From assembly GCA_024696005.1 (NCBI GenBank), contig JAILHF010000029.1:31370-95369 (forward strand): DNA of 64,000 nt, written 5' to 3'. The notes beneath the pieces were generated by a model. That model did not search any database and was not told the DNA's origin. It was given only the letters and a program-made list of their open reading frames with translations. Positions 20,343 through 30,841 of the stretch are shown piece by piece. This stretch comes from Lachnospiraceae bacterium (GTDB lineage Bacteria > Bacillota > Clostridia > Lachnospirales > Lachnospiraceae). How positions within the stretch are numbered: position 1 is the first letter of the stretch; every line of letters begins with the position of its first letter. Both the position numbers and the translations under genes were made by a program.

Positions 20343-21998
20343 GTGAAAAGACGAAGGGTATTCGGATCGCTGATCCTGTTTTCGGCACTCGGAGCGTTCT
20401 TCTTTTCGGGCTGCGGAAAAAACAACGGAAACAGGGGGATCTTCGGTTCCAAAACAAGCGGGATCAGCGGGACGTGGTATGAGCAGTCGGAATCCGGGGG
20501 GATCCTCACGCTCACCGAGGACGAGATCAGCTACGATTACAACGATTATGTCGTGAGCAGCTCCTATCATGTGAAAAACAACAAGGACGGCTTTGAGATC
20601 CTGCCGGTCGACAACAGCTGGTATTATCCGGATATCCGGTATTACAAAAAAGAGGATAAGATCACGATGCACACGATGCCTCACACGGACGGTGACGGCG
20701 GCTATCATCTCCTGACCTTCCTGCGCACGGAATACGTTGCGCCGCCACCCGTGAGCTATGGCGAACGGGTGGATAACAGTGACGCATCCGCAGCGAAATC
20801 TTTTTCCGTGCATGATGTGGCGGAGCTGTCGCTGGCCGTCTATGAGCCGAACCGCGCGATGGGAGACATGGCGCCTCCGGAACCGAGGGAAGGAGCCTAT
20901 GAATACAAGATCACGCGTAATGACGACGGCAGTGCACTCATCGATTACGCTCCTTGCCCGGAGCGTGTGGAACTGACGCCGGCGGACATGAAGGAACTGG
21001 CGGAGCTTCTGAAGAACAGCCGCCTGGACAGCTTAAACGGTGTGGATGTCTGGACCGCGGATACGCCGAAATCGACGACCCGATATGAGCTCGACATCAG
21101 CTTTACCGACGGAAGCAGCTATCATTCCCGCGCGAATTTTGATGATGTGAGTGATGTGTGGCTGGAGGACGGCTTCCTTCTGCATCAGTTCATTTACGAA
21201 AAGCTTACGGATGCGGGGTTCCGGTATTGGGACAACAGCTTTCATTCCACAAAGCCCATGCTGCGCCTGGGACCCGGCGGGGATGCGAAACCCGCTTACA
21301 GTATCAAAGCCGAGGAAATGAGCGAGGAAAAGAAGGGGACAGCTTACGATTACAAGGTATCCACGAGCTATACGACCTACTACGCCGAAGGAAATGCTCC
21401 CACGGCGTTGATGGACACACTGGAAGCGTTTTCCGCAGATTACCGGAAGCTTGCGGAACAGACCATTCTTGACGATGACGCCATCATGGCCGCAGCTCCG
21501 AAATCGGTCTGGGGAAAAGAAGACCGCCGCAGCGCCTGGTCCTTTTATGTGAGTGAACAGGAAAAGCTGGATACGATGTTTTACAGTTTTTACTACAGTG
21601 AGGGGCGCGCGAATACACTGGGGCTGCCGCCTGCCGAACACGGAAAGTACTATCATTACCGCGTCACCATCGATGTGCAGAGCGGCAAGGTCCTCTCCGC
21701 GGCCGATCTCTTTTCGGACGCCACGCAGGTGAAGGAACAAATGAAACAGCGAGTGCTGGATTTTTACAGCGCACCGAAGTACGGTCTGGATCTTGATCAC
21801 TTTGACGAGGAGTTTGAAAAAGCCTTTTCCACGCCGGCCTGTGAGGGCGGTCTGGATTTTCTGATCCTGGAAGACAAAGTGACACTGATCTATCAGAAGC
21901 CGGAAGACGGAAAGCATGAAAAGCTGTGGACCAGCCTGGATTTCTTCTATGATGATCTGCAGGATGTGCTCTCTTCGGAATACGCCGTGGTAAGGTGA
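20343..21998 (+). CDS. lipoprotein of unknown function (C-terminal part DUF3298-like)
   Basis: Lipobox FFFSGC; 'YHYRVTIDVQSGKVLSAADLFSDATQVKEQMKQRV'. Confidence 0.6.
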   Translation: MKRRRVFGSLILFSALGAFFFSGCGKNNGNRGIFGSKTSGISGTWYEQSESGGILTLTEDEISYDYNDYVVSSSYHVKNNKDGFEILPVDNSWYYPDIRYYKKEDKITMHTMPHTDGDGGYHLLTFLRTEYVAPPPVSYGERVDNSDASAAKSFSVHDVAELSLAVYEPNRAMGDMAPPEPREGAYEYKITRNDDGSALIDYAPCPERVELTPADMKELAELLKNSRLDSLNGVDVWTADTPKSTTRYELDISFTDGSSYHSRANFDDVSDVWLEDGFLLHQFIYEKLTDAGFRYWDNSFHSTKPMLRLGPGGDAKPAYSIKAEEMSEEKKGTAYDYKVSTSYTTYYAEGNAPTALMDTLEAFSADYRKLAEQTILDDDAIMAAAPKSVWGKEDRRSAWSFYVSEQEKLDTMFYSFYYSEGRANTLGLPPAEHGKYYHYRVTIDVQSGKVLSAADLFSDATQVKEQMKQRVLDFYSAPKYGLDLDHFDEEFEKAFSTPACEGGLDFLILEDKVTLIYQKPEDGKHEKLWTSLDFFYDDLQDVLSSEYAVVR

Positions 21999-22039
21999 TG
22001 CGGAACATGTAAGGGAAGGCAACAAGAGGAAACAGCAAG

Positions 22040-22075
22040 CGGGCAACGACGAAAAACGCCGTTGTCCGTTTTTTT
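22040..22075 (+). terminator. intrinsic terminator
   Basis: CGGGCAACG / CGTTGTCCG imperfect stem + TTTTTTT. Confidence 0.65.
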
Positions 22076-22236
22076 GATATCTTACATTTTGGTCAGCAAT
22101 TCGTACGGAATTCTTAAGAATCATTTTGAGCAAACTGTGTTATATATATCTTGGGACCGGAAAAACGGACAGGACGGGGATCCGGGAAGGAAAAGAACGG
22201 GCATCGTCCGGCAGCACATGAGAGGGGAGAAGAGAC

Positions 22237-22968
22237 ATGGTGAAGAGAAGAAAAGCACTCAGGGAGATCATGATACTGGAGGCCATCGTTGCGATGCTTA
22301 CGGTTCTGGGACTTCTCGTATTCTTCGCCGAACCCGGAAGCGGGATCGGACACAGCGATACGGGTATCAGGAGTTTCTTCACAAAAGAAGCGGAAGCGGC
22401 GGAGACGCAGAAGAGTGTGGAATGGAACCTCCGGCTGGTCAATGCGTGGCACAAGCTGCCGGAGAATTACAGCATCGAGTTCACGGCGCTCTCGAACGGG
22501 GAGAGAGTAGACAAAAGGATCTATCCCGCGCTGCAGGCGATGTTTGATGATGCCAGGGCCGAAGGGATCTATCCCTTCGTCAGGGAGGGATACAGGACGA
22601 CGGAAGAGCAGCAGCAGATCCTGGACGAGAAGACACAGGCATACGTGGATCAGGGGCTCATCCGCACGGTGGCAAAGAAAAAGGCCAGGGAGATGGTGGC
22701 GCTTCCCGGAACGAGCGAGCATCAGCTGGGGATCGCGGTGGACATAAACGCCGACAAGGAAAGATGCAGCAATGACGAAGTATACGCCTGGCTTGCGGAA
22801 AATGCCTACAAATACGGTTTCATACTGCGCTATCCGCAGGGTAAAACGGAGATCACGGGAATCGAGTATGAACCCTGGCATTACAGATACGTCGGAGAAG
22901 AAGCGGCAAAGGAGATCCACGAGCAGGGGATCTGCCTGGAAGAGTATCTGGGAGAAACCGAACACTGA
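22237..22968 (+). CDS. D-alanyl-D-alanine carboxypeptidase, VanY/M15B family
   Basis: REGYRTTEEQQQILDEK, PGTSEHQLGIAVDI, EPWHYRYVG. Confidence 0.93.
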   Translation: MVKRRKALREIMILEAIVAMLTVLGLLVFFAEPGSGIGHSDTGIRSFFTKEAEAAETQKSVEWNLRLVNAWHKLPENYSIEFTALSNGERVDKRIYPALQAMFDDARAEGIYPFVREGYRTTEEQQQILDEKTQAYVDQGLIRTVAKKKAREMVALPGTSEHQLGIAVDINADKERCSNDEVYAWLAENAYKYGFILRYPQGKTEITGIEYEPWHYRYVGEEAAKEIHEQGICLEEYLGETEH

Positions 22969-24366
22969 CTATTCCGCCTGCTTTTCCTTCCGTTCGACCA
23001 CGGATTTGCCGAGCCATTTCTTCCGATGCCAGTAGCTCATGACGATGAGACCGCGTATGCATTCATCCGTTGCTGTCCCGGCATAGATCCCGGCCACACC
23101 GATGCCCAGGGCGACACCTGCCAGATAGCCCATTGTGAGACCCAGTCCCCAGTTGCAGAGGATGCCCATGATGAACGGGAAGATATAAGCGCCCGCGGCT
23201 TTCAGGCTGCTGACAAAGGTCATGTTCAGGCAGCGCCCGGCTTCCACGAAAATGTCCACGATCATGATCATCTGCCCGAGCTCGATGATGTGTGTGTTTT
23301 CGGTAAACAGCTGCAGGGTGTAGCGGCAGAAGACCGCGTTGAGCGAAGCAAGCGCGATCGTGATGGGCATCGAAGTGCGCAGGGTCCGGAAGACGCGCTT
23401 GTAGGCTTCCTCGGATTTGCCCGCTCCCACAAGGTGTCCCGTGATGATCTGTGTTGCCATAGCCGAGGCGTTTGAAAAGATCATCGCAAAAGAAATGAGG
23501 GAATTGCAGTAAGATCTTGCGTTCACCGCGTCGTTTCCCATTCCGTTCACAAAAGAAAGCAGTGTCGTCTGGTACAGGTTGTAGGTCAGGTTCTCGCCTG
23601 CCGTGGGCAGCCCGATGCGGACCATCTTGCCCAGCAGCCGGCCCGGGAAGGGATTGAGATAGCGCAGCGAGATCTTTCCGGTCTTTGTCACGAAGAAGAA
23701 GACAAAGACAGCGATGATCGCCAGGAAACGGGCGGCAACAGTGGAGATCGCCACGCCGGCAACGCCGATCTGCAGATGGGCGAGGGGGCCGTACAGGAAG
23801 AGGTAGTTCCCGCCGATGTTGATGATATTGATGGCGAAGGTGACCCACATGCCGATCTTGGTGTAGCCGTTACAGCGCAGGATCTGGACCATGACGTTGA
23901 AGACCGCAGTCAGAAAGCCTCCGCCGCCTACGATATAGATGTAGGTCATGGAGTAGGGACGCATCTCGGGCGAGACGTGCAGGAAATTCATGATCAGCGG
24001 ATTGGCCGCGCAGAAAGTGGCGCTCAGGACCACGCCGACGACAAGGTTCACCATGATCGCAAGGGTGTAGATCATGTTCATCTTCTCGTAGCGTTTTGCG
24101 CCCAGATACTGGGCCACCACCACACTGGTGGCTGTGGCTATGACGTTAAAGAGGATGTTCATCATGAACATGATGGTGTTGGCGTTTCCGACCGCACCGA
24201 CCGCATATTCATCATAATGGCTCAGCATGAGGGTGTCCACGTTGTTGAGCATCGTATTCAGCAGCAGTTCCAGAAACATGGGCCCCGCCAGGATGAGCAG
24301 CGGAGTATTTTCGTCTATGACCTGAGATCTTTTTTTATTCATGGTTTTCTTCCTTTTCCGCCCCAT
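22969..24366 (-). CDS. MATE family efflux transporter
   Basis: NKKRSQVIDENTPLLILAGPMFLELLLNTMLNNVDTLMLSHYDEYAVGAVGNAN; 12-TM profile. Confidence 0.93.
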   Translation of the reverse strand: MGRKRKKTMNKKRSQVIDENTPLLILAGPMFLELLLNTMLNNVDTLMLSHYDEYAVGAVGNANTIMFMMNILFNVIATATSVVVAQYLGAKRYEKMNMIYTLAIMVNLVVGVVLSATFCAANPLIMNFLHVSPEMRPYSMTYIYIVGGGGFLTAVFNVMVQILRCNGYTKIGMWVTFAINIINIGGNYLFLYGPLAHLQIGVAGVAISTVAARFLAIIAVFVFFFVTKTGKISLRYLNPFPGRLLGKMVRIGLPTAGENLTYNLYQTTLLSFVNGMGNDAVNARSYCNSLISFAMIFSNASAMATQIITGHLVGAGKSEEAYKRVFRTLRTSMPITIALASLNAVFCRYTLQLFTENTHIIELGQMIMIVDIFVEAGRCLNMTFVSSLKAAGAYIFPFIMGILCNWGLGLTMGYLAGVALGIGVAGIYAGTATDECIRGLIVMSYWHRKKWLGKSVVERKEKQAE

Positions 24367-24448
24367 CTTTTTGGGATAGAGAGTATTGTATCATATTTTT
24401 CGCCGAAAGCAATCCGAAGTTCCTGATGAAGCTCCCCTGAAAAAATAT

Positions 24449-24523
24449 CTTGACTTTCAAAGTAAAATGGGTTACTGTATGTGACGGCATATAGTTTGAT
24501 TATCAAGATACTTGATAATCAAA
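24449..24523 (+). promoter_or_regulatory. promoter and FabT-like operator cluster of the fatty-acid operon
   Basis: CTTGACTTTCAAAG (24449-24462) overlapping -35 TTGACT; TACTGT -10 at 24473; TTTGATTATCAAG-ATA-CTTGATAATCAAA perfect palindrome 24495-24523. Confidence 0.8.
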
Positions 24524-24560
24524 ACAAAAACGGTTTTTGGCATACGGAAGGAGAATGGAA

Positions 24561-24794
24561 ATGTTTGAGAAACTGGTAGCGATCATCGAAGAGCAGCTGA
24601 ATGTGGAAGGTGTGGAGATCACCATGGACAGCGATTTCAAGAAGGATCTGAACGCGGATTCCCTGGATCTGTTTGAACTGGTCATGGCCCTGGAAGAGGA
24701 GTTTGATGTGGAGATCCCCTCGGAGAAGCTGGAGAGCCTCACGACCGTAGGCGCGGTCGTGGAGTATATGAAGGAAAAAGGGATAGAGATCTGA
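24561..24794 (+). CDS. acpP: acyl carrier protein
   Basis: [16 protein letters not shown]...[20 protein letters not shown]. Confidence 0.95.
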   Translation: MFEKLVAIIEEQLNVEGVEITMDSDFKKDLNADSLDLFELVMALEEEFDVEIPSEKLESLTTVGAVVEYMKEKGIEI

Positions 24795-24817
24795 GAACGA
24801 ACGGGGAGTCTTACGGA

Positions 24818-25753
24818 ATGAAAAACAGGGTAACGGAAATACTGGGAACGGAATATCCGGTCATCCAGGGCGGAATGGCGTGGGTGGCCGAGCATCGGCT
24901 GGCTGCTGCGGTATCGAACGCCGGAGGTCTGGGCATCATCGGTGCCGCCTCCGCACCGGCCGGGGTCGTGCGTGAAGAGATCTGCAAATGCAGGGAACTG
25001 ACCGACCGGCCTTTCGGCGTGAACATCATGCTGCTCAATCCCAACGCCGATGAGGTGGCTAAGATCGTCACCGAAGAGGGCGTGAAGGTGGTGACCACGG
25101 GGGCGGGGAACCCCGGCAAGTACATGGAGCTTTGGAAAAACGCCGGCGTAAAGGTGATCCCGGTCGTGGCGAGCACAGCAATGGCGGTGATGATGGAACG
25201 CGCGGGCGCCGATGCGGTGGTGGCCGAGGGAATGGAGAGCGGCGGACACATCGGCGTTACCACTTCCTTTGCGCTGATCCCCCAGGTTGCGGATGCGGTA
25301 AGCATCCCGGTGATCGCGGCCGGCGGCATTGCGGACGGGCGCGGCATGGCGGCAGCTTTCCTGCTGGGCGCGGAAGGCATACAGATGGGAACCCGTTTCG
25401 TGGCGGCAAAGGAGTCCATTGTGCACCCTGCTTATAAGGAGCGCATCATCAAAGCAAAGGATATCGATTCCACCGTGACGGGGACCGGCACCGGACATCC
25501 CGTGCGCTGCCTGAAAAACCGCATGACCAGGGAATATCTGCGTCTGGAACAGGAAGGAGCGGATTTCATGGAGCTGGAAAAGCTGACCCTCGGTTCGCTG
25601 AAAAAAGCTGTCATGGACGGGGATGTGGTAAACGGCACCCTCATGGCGGGGCAGATCGCCGGACTGATCAAAAAGGAAGAAAGCTGCAGTGATATCGTAA
25701 AGGGCATCGTTATGGAAGCGGAACGCTTGATGAAAGGAACGGACAATGGCTAA
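24818..25753 (+). CDS. fabK: enoyl-[acyl-carrier-protein] reductase II
   Basis: VIQGGMAWVAEHRLAAAVSNAGGLGIIGA; nitronate-monooxygenase/FabK fold; operon context. Confidence 0.93.
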   Translation: MKNRVTEILGTEYPVIQGGMAWVAEHRLAAAVSNAGGLGIIGAASAPAGVVREEICKCRELTDRPFGVNIMLLNPNADEVAKIVTEEGVKVVTTGAGNPGKYMELWKNAGVKVIPVVASTAMAVMMERAGADAVVAEGMESGGHIGVTTSFALIPQVADAVSIPVIAAGGIADGRGMAAAFLLGAEGIQMGTRFVAAKESIVHPAYKERIIKAKDIDSTVTGTGTGHPVRCLKNRMTREYLRLEQEGADFMELEKLTLGSLKKAVMDGDVVNGTLMAGQIAGLIKKEESCSDIVKGIVMEAERLMKGTDNG

Positions 25754-26699
25754 GATCGCTTTTATTTTTCCGGGACAGGGAGCACAGTACCCCGGAATGG
25801 GAAAGGATTTTTACGAAACATCCGAAGCGGCCCGCGGGGTATTTGCCCGCGCTGCGGAGGTGACCGGCCTTGATATGGAAAGACTGGTCTTTACGGAGAA
25901 CGAAGATCTGGACCGCACCGAATACACGCAGATCGCCATGATCACCGTTGAACTGGCGATCCTGAAGGCCGTGACGGAAATGGGACTGAAGGCGGATGTG
26001 TGCGCCGGTTTAAGCCTTGGGGAATACGCGGCGCTGGCCGCATCCGGCGTGATGGAGGCGGACGACATCTTCCGCATCGTGCGAAAGCGCGGGATCTTTA
26101 TGCAGAATGCGTATCCGGTGGGCGGTGCCATGAGCGCCGTGCTGGGACTGGATAATGAAGCGGTGGACGCAGCCTGCCAAAGTGCTTCGGAGAAAACAGG
26201 AAAAGTTGTAACGGTGGCAAACTACAACTGCCCCGGGCAGATCGTGATCACCGGGGAAGCCGAAGCGGTAGCGGCAGCAGCAGAAGGCTGCACCACAGCA
26301 GGCGCGAAGCGGGTGATGCCCCTGAATGTGAGCGGGCCTTTCCACTCGGCACTGCTTTCGGAGGCTTCGGGAAAACTGGCGGAGGAACTGGAGAAGGCGG
26401 AGGTGCATGTACCCATCATCCCGTATTATTCGAATGTTACGGCGCAGGCCGTGACGGAAGCTGACGGCATACGCGGATTGCTTGCCGATCAGATCTGCAG
26501 CCCCGTGCGCTGGCAGCAGAGCGTGGAGCGGATGATCGCCGACGGCGTCGACTGTTTTGTCGAGATCGGACCGGGCAGAACCCTGGCCGGCTTCATGAAG
26601 CGGATCAACAAAGAGGTCCGGACCTGTAACATCGGAACGGTGGAGGAGATGGAGCGGGCAGTGGAGCTGTCTGAAAAACGGGAGGAAAGGAATGCTTAA
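25746..26699 (+). CDS. fabD: malonyl CoA-acyl carrier protein transacylase
   Basis: FIFPGQGAQYPGMGKDFYE, GLSLGEYAALAA. Confidence 0.96.
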   Translation: MAKIAFIFPGQGAQYPGMGKDFYETSEAARGVFARAAEVTGLDMERLVFTENEDLDRTEYTQIAMITVELAILKAVTEMGLKADVCAGLSLGEYAALAASGVMEADDIFRIVRKRGIFMQNAYPVGGAMSAVLGLDNEAVDAACQSASEKTGKVVTVANYNCPGQIVITGEAEAVAAAAEGCTTAGAKRVMPLNVSGPFHSALLSEASGKLAEELEKAEVHVPIIPYYSNVTAQAVTEADGIRGLLADQICSPVRWQQSVERMIADGVDCFVEIGPGRTLAGFMKRINKEVRTCNIGTVEEMERAVELSEKREERNA

Positions 26700-27432
26700 G
26701 GATAAAACGGCACTGGTAACGGGAGCCGGAAGGGGAATCGGAAGAGCCATCGCCCTGAAGCTTGCGAAGCTGGGTGCAAAGGTGATCGTAAACTACAGCG
26801 GCTCTAAGGAGAAAGCGGAAGAGACCGTGGCGCTGATACAGGCGGAGGGCGGAGATGCGGAAGCACTTCGCTGTGACGTGTCGGATTACGAGGCCTGCGG
26901 AGAGCTGGCGAAGAACGTGCTCGCAAAATACGGACGTCTGGACATACTGGTCAATAACGCCGGTATCACAAAGGACGGCCTGCTGATGGGCATGTCGGAA
27001 GAGGATTACGACAGGGTCCTGGATACGAATCTGAAGGGGACCTTTAATATGATGCGTCACTTCTCCCGTTCTTTTATGAAGCAGCGTTCGGGAAGGATCA
27101 TCAACATCGCTTCCGTGAGCGGCGTGCTGGGAAATGCGGGGCAGGCGAATTACAGCGCCTCCAAGGCCGGGGTCATCGGGCTTACGAAAAGCGCGGCGCG
27201 TGAGATGGCGAGCCGGGGCATCTGCGTGAACGCCATCGCACCGGGCTTTATCGATACGGACATGGTAAGCGCCATGGGCGAGGACATCCGCGGGAAGCTG
27301 ATCGAAAAGATCCCCCTGGGAAGAGTGGGACAGGCGGAAGAGATCGCGGAGGCAGTGGCTTTCCTGGCGGGAGATGCTGCCGGGTATATCACGGGACAGG
27401 TATTGTGTGTGGACGGAGGTATGGCAATATGA
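26692..27432 (+). CDS. fabG: 3-oxoacyl-[ACP] reductase
   Basis: SDR: TGAGRGIGRAIALKLAK, NNAGITKDGLLMGM, YSASKAG. Confidence 0.96.
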   Translation: MLKDKTALVTGAGRGIGRAIALKLAKLGAKVIVNYSGSKEKAEETVALIQAEGGDAEALRCDVSDYEACGELAKNVLAKYGRLDILVNNAGITKDGLLMGMSEEDYDRVLDTNLKGTFNMMRHFSRSFMKQRSGRIINIASVSGVLGNAGQANYSASKAGVIGLTKSAAREMASRGICVNAIAPGFIDTDMVSAMGEDIRGKLIEKIPLGRVGQAEEIAEAVAFLAGDAAGYITGQVLCVDGGMAI

Positions 27433-28667
27433 GCGGACGTCGTGTGGTCGTGACCGGAATGGGGGCTGTGACGCCCATCGGTAACGATGTGGAGACTTTC
27501 TGGGCAGCGGTAAAGGAAGGGAAGACAGGGTTTTCCCCTATCACCGCTTTTGATACTTCGGAGTATAAGGTAAAGCTGGCCGCCGAAGTAAAGGATTACG
27601 ATCCGGAGCAGAGCATGGATAAGAAGAGCGCGAAGCGCATGGAACGTTTTGCGCGTTTTGCGGTGACCGCAGCCGGCGAGGCCATCCGAAACGCCGGTCT
27701 GGACCTCGAAAAGGAAGACCCGTACCGCTGCGGCTGTGCGGTGGGAAGCGGCGTGGGCAGCCTGCAGGCTATCGAAAGGGAATACGGAAGGCTGCTGGAA
27801 AAAGGACCGGCTAAGGTCGGCCCGCTGCTGGTCCCGCTCATGATCTCGAACATGGCGGCGGGAAATGTGAGCATCATTTACGGACTGAAGGGCAAAAACA
27901 TCAACGTGGTCACGGCCTGCGCTTCCGGCACGCATTCCATCGGGGAAGCCTTCCGCTCCGTTCAGTACGGGGAAGCGGATGTGATGCTGGCGGGAGGGAC
28001 CGAGGCGGCGATATCGCCTCTCGGGATCGCAGGATTCACGGCACTTACGGCCCTGAGCACCTCCGAGGATCCGGCAGCCTGTTCCCTGCCGTTTGATGCA
28101 AGGCGGAACGGCTTTGTGATGGGAGAGGGCGCGGGTGTTGTGGTGCTTGAGGAAATGGAGCATGCGAAAGCCCGGGGAGCCAACATCCTTGCAGAGGTGG
28201 CGGGCTACGGAAGCTCTGCGGATGCCTTTCATATCACGTCTCCCGCTGAGGACGGGGAAGGAGCTGCGATGGCGATGCTTGCGGCGCTGAAAGACGCCGG
28301 GCTTGCCCCGGAAGAGCTGGGCTACATCAACGCCCACGGAACGGGGACGCATTATAACGACCTGTTCGAGACCAGGGCGATCAAGCGGGCGTTCGGCGAA
28401 CACGCTTATAAGCTTCGGATCAATTCCACAAAATCCATGGTGGGCCATCTGCTTGGAGCCGCCGGCGCGGTGGAGTTCATCACCTGCGTAAAGGAGCTGC
28501 AGGAGGGTTTTCTGCATGCAACGGTGGGACTGGAAGAGACGGAGGAAGAGATGGATCTGGATTACTGCCGCGAAGCGTATCACGGCGATGTGCGGTACGC
28601 GCTCAGCAACTCGCTGGGCTTCGGCGGACATAACGCGAGCCTGCTGGTCAGGAAGTATGAGGGTTGA
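27429..28667 (+). CDS. fabF: beta-ketoacyl-ACP synthase II
   Basis: RRVVVTGMGAVTPIGND, VTACASGTHSIGEAF, NAHGTGT, KSMVGHLLGAAGA. Confidence 0.96.
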   Translation: MSGRRVVVTGMGAVTPIGNDVETFWAAVKEGKTGFSPITAFDTSEYKVKLAAEVKDYDPEQSMDKKSAKRMERFARFAVTAAGEAIRNAGLDLEKEDPYRCGCAVGSGVGSLQAIEREYGRLLEKGPAKVGPLLVPLMISNMAAGNVSIIYGLKGKNINVVTACASGTHSIGEAFRSVQYGEADVMLAGGTEAAISPLGIAGFTALTALSTSEDPAACSLPFDARRNGFVMGEGAGVVVLEEMEHAKARGANILAEVAGYGSSADAFHITSPAEDGEGAAMAMLAALKDAGLAPEELGYINAHGTGTHYNDLFETRAIKRAFGEHAYKLRINSTKSMVGHLLGAAGAVEFITCVKELQEGFLHATVGLEETEEEMDLDYCREAYHGDVRYALSNSLGFGGHNASLLVRKYEG

Positions 28668-28671
28668 AAAG

Positions 28672-29103
28672 ATGAGTGTATATACGGCTAAAGAGATCAT
28701 GGAGATACTGCCCCACAGGCATCCCTTTCTGCTGATCGATACCATCGAGGAGCTGGAACCGGGGGTGCGCGCCGTCGGGAAGAAGTGCGTGAGCATGAAC
28801 GAGGCGTACTTTGCGGGGCATTTCCCCGGGAACCCGGTGATGCCGGGAGTGCTGCTGGTGGAGGCCATGGCGCAGACGGGAGCGGTGGCGCTGCTGGATC
28901 TGCCGGCCTGGAAGGGAAAGACCGCCTATTTCGTCGGGATCGACAAGGCACGCTTTAAGAAAAAGGTGATCCCGGGGGATGTGGTTCTGTTTGAAGTGAC
29001 GATCATCAGGCAGAAAGGGCCCATCGGTGTGGCGGAGGCAAAGGCCACGGTGGACGGCGTGCTGGCCGCGGGTGCGGAGATATCTTTTGCGGTAGGTGAT
29101 TGA
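28672..29103 (+). CDS. fabZ: 3-hydroxyacyl-[ACP] dehydratase
   Basis: [42 protein letters not shown]. Confidence 0.97.
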   Translation: MSVYTAKEIMEILPHRHPFLLIDTIEELEPGVRAVGKKCVSMNEAYFAGHFPGNPVMPGVLLVEAMAQTGAVALLDLPAWKGKTAYFVGIDKARFKKKVIPGDVVLFEVTIIRQKGPIGVAEAKATVDGVLAAGAEISFAVGD

Positions 29104-29117
29104 CGGGGGAAGACCGG

Positions 29118-30815
29118 ATGAACAAGTGGCTGAATTTATGGAAAAAGAATCCTCCGGCTGCGGAAAAGCCGGCAGAGCCGGAACTGATCCGCTGTCCCAG
29201 GTGCGGAAAGATGGTGGAGAAGCAGCGCGTGGCAAAGCGCCGCTACGTCTGTTATGAATGCGAAGCTTATTTCCGGGTAAAGACCGGAAACCGCATCCGC
29301 ATGGTGGCGGATCCCGGCAGCTTCGAAGAGTGGTTTACGGAGCTGGAGGTCAGCAATCCGCTGCAATATGAAGGATATGAAGAAAAACTGGCGGAAGCCA
29401 GGGAGAAAACGGGGCTCAGGGAGGCGTTTACCGCAGGCAGATGCAGGGTGTTCGGGGAAGAAGCCGTCATAGGCGTGTGCGATGCCCGCTTTCTGATGGC
29501 GAGCATGGGACAGATCCTGGGAGAGCGTGTGACTGCCACGATCGAGCGGGCCACAAAGGAGAGACTTCCGGTATTCCTCTTCTGCTGCTCCGGCGGGGCA
29601 AGGATGCAGGAAGGCATCATCTCCCTGATGCAGATGGCAAAGACAGCGGCGGCCATCAAACGGCACGGCGAAGCCGGGCTTTTGTACAGCACGATCCTGA
29701 CGGACCCGACCACAGGCGGCGTGACGGCCAGCTTTGCGATGCTGGGGGATGTCATCATGGCGGAGCCGGGTGCGCTCATCGGCTTTGCGGGGCCGCGGGT
29801 GATCCGGCAGACCATCGGGGAAAATCTGCCCGAAGGCTTCCAGACAGCGGAGTTTCTTTTAGAGCACGGCTTTGTGGACGGCATCGTGCTGCGAAGGAAC
29901 CTGAAAAAGACCTTGCTTTTCCTGATCCACGCCCATCAGCGTGCGGGGAAGAAAAGCTGGGCGGATTTTCGGAACACGGATTTTCATTTTCATCTGACCG
30001 AGATCCTCAAGGAGCGCATCTGGTACGAACAGCCCAAGACGGCCTGGGAAAAGGTGAAGGGTGTGCGGCGCATCGAGCGGCCTTCGGCCCTGGATTACAT
30101 GGAGCATATCTTCGACAGCTTTGTGGAAGCCCACGGTGACCGCTGCTTTGCGGACGACCCTGCCATCGTCGGGGGGATCGCCTTCATGGAGGATCAGCCG
30201 GTCACGGTCATCGCTGATGTCCGCGGTTCTTCCTTCAAGGAATGCCGGGAGCGGAATTTCGGCATGCCGAAACCGGAGGGGTACCGGAAAGCATTGCGTT
30301 TGATGAAGCAGGCGGAAAAGTTCAACCGTCCGGTCATCAGTTTTGTGAATACCAGCGGCGCCTTCTGCGGTGTGGAGGCGGAGGAACGGGGACAGGGCGA
30401 GGCCATCGCCCGCAGCCTGATGGAGATGTCGGCGCTCAAGGTGCCCGTGCTCTGCATCCTGATCGGGGAAGGCGGAAGCGGCGGCGCCCTGGCTACCGCG
30501 GTGGGAAACGAAGTGTGGATGTTTGAAAACGCCACCTATTCGATCCTCTCGCCCGAGGGCTTCGCCTCCATCCTGTGGAAGGATGCGGGACGGGCAAAGG
30601 AAGCCAGCGAAGTGATGAACATCACGGCGCAGGATCTGAAGCGCCTGGGGGTGATCGAGCAGATCATCCCGGAATTCGGCGGCGCGGCCAAGGAAACCGC
30701 CCAGGCCATAGGGGAGTGCCTCAAGGAAAAGATCAGGGACTTCCTGCGCGGCTATGAGGGATGGGATCCCGAACGGATCGCCGCGCAGCGTTACGAGAGA
30801 TTCCGCGCGTTCTGA
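29118..30815 (+). CDS. acetyl-CoA carboxylase carboxyltransferase, AccD-AccA fusion
   Basis: N-terminal Zn ribbon CPRCGK..CYEC and [10 protein letters not shown] (AccD), continuing in frame to AccA half '[23 protein letters not shown]...[10 protein letters not shown]'. Confidence 0.92.
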   Translation: MNKWLNLWKKNPPAAEKPAEPELIRCPRCGKMVEKQRVAKRRYVCYECEAYFRVKTGNRIRMVADPGSFEEWFTELEVSNPLQYEGYEEKLAEAREKTGLREAFTAGRCRVFGEEAVIGVCDARFLMASMGQILGERVTATIERATKERLPVFLFCCSGGARMQEGIISLMQMAKTAAAIKRHGEAGLLYSTILTDPTTGGVTASFAMLGDVIMAEPGALIGFAGPRVIRQTIGENLPEGFQTAEFLLEHGFVDGIVLRRNLKKTLLFLIHAHQRAGKKSWADFRNTDFHFHLTEILKERIWYEQPKTAWEKVKGVRRIERPSALDYMEHIFDSFVEAHGDRCFADDPAIVGGIAFMEDQPVTVIADVRGSSFKECRERNFGMPKPEGYRKALRLMKQAEKFNRPVISFVNTSGAFCGVEAEERGQGEAIARSLMEMSALKVPVLCILIGEGGSGGALATAVGNEVWMFENATYSILSPEGFASILWKDAGRAKEASEVMNITAQDLKRLGVIEQIIPEFGGAAKETAQAIGECLKEKIRDFLRGYEGWDPERIAAQRYERFRAF

Positions 30816-30841
30816 AAAGGGCGGCGCGAAGGAGGCAGGAA

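Noticed and set aside
18849-20813. 654-aa minus-strand ORF across the surface-protein 3' end
   Set aside because: Spans two plus-strand genes and their intergenic region; reverse-frame artefact.
27150-28868. 572-aa minus-strand ORF across fabG/fabF/fabZ
   Set aside because: Plus-strand fab genes are unambiguous and translationally coupled.
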